Shown piece by piece: positions 63,101-64,000 of a stretch of DNA of 64,000 nucleotides. Source of the stretch: Cinclus cinclus (Eukaryota > Chordata > Aves > Passeriformes > Cinclidae). Where the stretch lies: positions 9,735,648 through 9,799,647 of the forward strand of contig NC_085067.1 in NCBI RefSeq assembly GCF_963662255.1, given 5' to 3'. The first letter of the stretch is position 1. Each line of letters begins with the position of its first letter. The notes below the pieces were generated by a model. That model was given only the letters and a program-made list of their open reading frames with translations, had not been told where the DNA came from and ran no database searches. Both the position numbers and the translations under genes were made by a program.

Positions 63101-63913
63101 CTCACAAAATACATCATCTGTTTAGCCCAGGCTGGATGAGTTATCAGTTCAGCACTAACTGTGCCTCTCCTTGCTGCTCTCAGTGGGCCCTTCTTTCCCC
63201 CATGGTATTTGAGATGAACCCTTTCCCCTGTTCAGACTTCTTGTGTGACAGACCGGTGACATTAACCCTTAGAGTGCCTCAGTCTGTATCAGAAGCCCTC
63301 TAAAAAGCACTTTCCTGCATCAGAACTTTAGATATGGATGAGCATGGCTGACCTCATGCAGTCCTGCAGACACCCTGACCTCTGGTTTTGGCCCTGGTTT
63401 CTTGTGAGGTGTGGGGAAATACGATACTGTTCTGTGCCAGCAGCTCCTCAAGTGTCACCCTCACTACATCTATGCCAGGAATAAATAAGTCTAAGGTAGG
63501 GAGTGGGGACAGATGGAGAAAAAGTGATTTTTTTGCAGCACTGGTGCAGCCCTTTGGCTTTGCTGTGATTCCAGCATGTTTGGTCATCTGGAAGAGCTCT
63601 GCCAGTGACGGCAGAACATGAGACAAGGGCAGCAGGGGTACCTGGAGTCCTTGTGGGGAGTTCTTTTACATTGTGAATCACAGTTCTGTAGGATCTTTCT
63701 GATGAGAAAATTGCTATACCAAGCATTCATTTGGGGGCTTCTTGCAGGCTCTGAAAACTGTTAAACTTGGATCTTCCTGGCATCTGACCTTGAACCAGGG
63801 ACTGCTTCAGAGCTCCAAGAGTGGCTCTTATGTCTTAAAACACTGGGAATGTGTCTGTCAATGCAACTTCGAGGGGGTTTGCTCTCTGTGCTGCCATTTC
63901 AGCCTTGTCATTT

Positions 63914-64000
63914 AGTGGAAGGTGTCCCTGGCCTTGGCAGGGTGTGGAATGAGGTGGTCTTTAAGGTCCTTTCTAACCCCTTCTGTGGTTCTGTGAAGAT
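63914..64000 (+). mobile_element. CR1 LINE 3' end at the window edge
   Basis: Sense-oriented CR1 terminal segment with GTGGAAGGTGTCCCTGGCCT, TTTAAGGTCCTTTCTAACCC and a GGTTCTGTGAAGAT tail reaching the last base of the window. Only the last 90 bp or so of the element is present. Confidence 0.85.

Larger units (their letters stand above)
37209..64000 (+). other. GALNT17: GALNT17 intron 1 (5' part, runs off the window)
   Basis: The intron begins with GTAGGA at 37209. No downstream GALNT17 exon is recognisable up to 64000: the expected next residues (family stem, then the glycosyltransferase domain with its DxH-type metal motif) are not seen in any + frame. The intron is therefore at least 26.8 kb, consistent with the very large first intron of mammalian GALNT17. 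The part from 37261 to 40354 is unique sequence with nothing recognised. So are 41366-44746 (AT-rich, particularly 41800-42480), 45000-46327, 48181-49179, 49314-50899, 53734-55080, 56361-59708 and 60166-63913. Listed repeats fill the gaps. A poly-A run at about 48503-48517 and poly-T runs at about 49011-49024 and 53780-53808 are simple sequence. Confidence 0.85.

Noticed and set aside
1..64000. Search for an undescribed multi-gene system, CRISPR-like array or operon
   Set aside because: The sequence is vertebrate intergenic, promoter and intron DNA. Regular repeats are either transposon copies or short tandem repeats, and no gene cluster exists.

Overview
The window is vertebrate nuclear DNA, almost certainly from a bird and probably a songbird. 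The evidence is a single intron-containing vertebrate gene start in a CpG island, about twenty CR1 LINE 3' ends with the typical avian tail, and several LTRs resembling avian endogenous retroviruses. There is no operon structure, no tRNA or rRNA gene that I can support, and no CRISPR array or bacterial system. The songbird placement rests on remembered resemblance of the LTRs and was not tested by search.

The only protein-coding sequence I can defend is the first coding exon of GALNT17 (formerly WBSCR17), a polypeptide N-acetylgalactosaminyltransferase-family Golgi protein. It lies on the + strand at 36971-37208 and ends in a GT donor within codon 80. The catalytic and lectin domains must lie in exons beyond the window, so 37209-64000 is read as the 5' part of a long first intron.

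Layout: 1-35330 is intergenic DNA upstream of GALNT17, unique sequence broken by ten CR1 fragments and three LTR-type elements (about 7007-7535, 16140-16800, 20357-21682). The third LTR carries a 47-bp minisatellite. From 35330 to 37260 there is a GC-rich promoter region, split by an antisense solo LTR at 35644-36163; it holds GC boxes, at least two upstream ORFs and the exon. From 37209 to the end is intron 1, with ten CR1 fragments (seven antisense to the gene), a 52-bp tandem duplication, an LTR 3' fragment and a long antisense LTR-type element at about 55081-56360.

I found no convincing undescribed system. The observations most worth a second look are the LTR inserted in the GALNT17 CpG-island region, the minisatellite inside an LTR, the near-identical CR1 copies spread over 36 kb, the change in CR1 orientation at the gene start, and two unassigned open frames.
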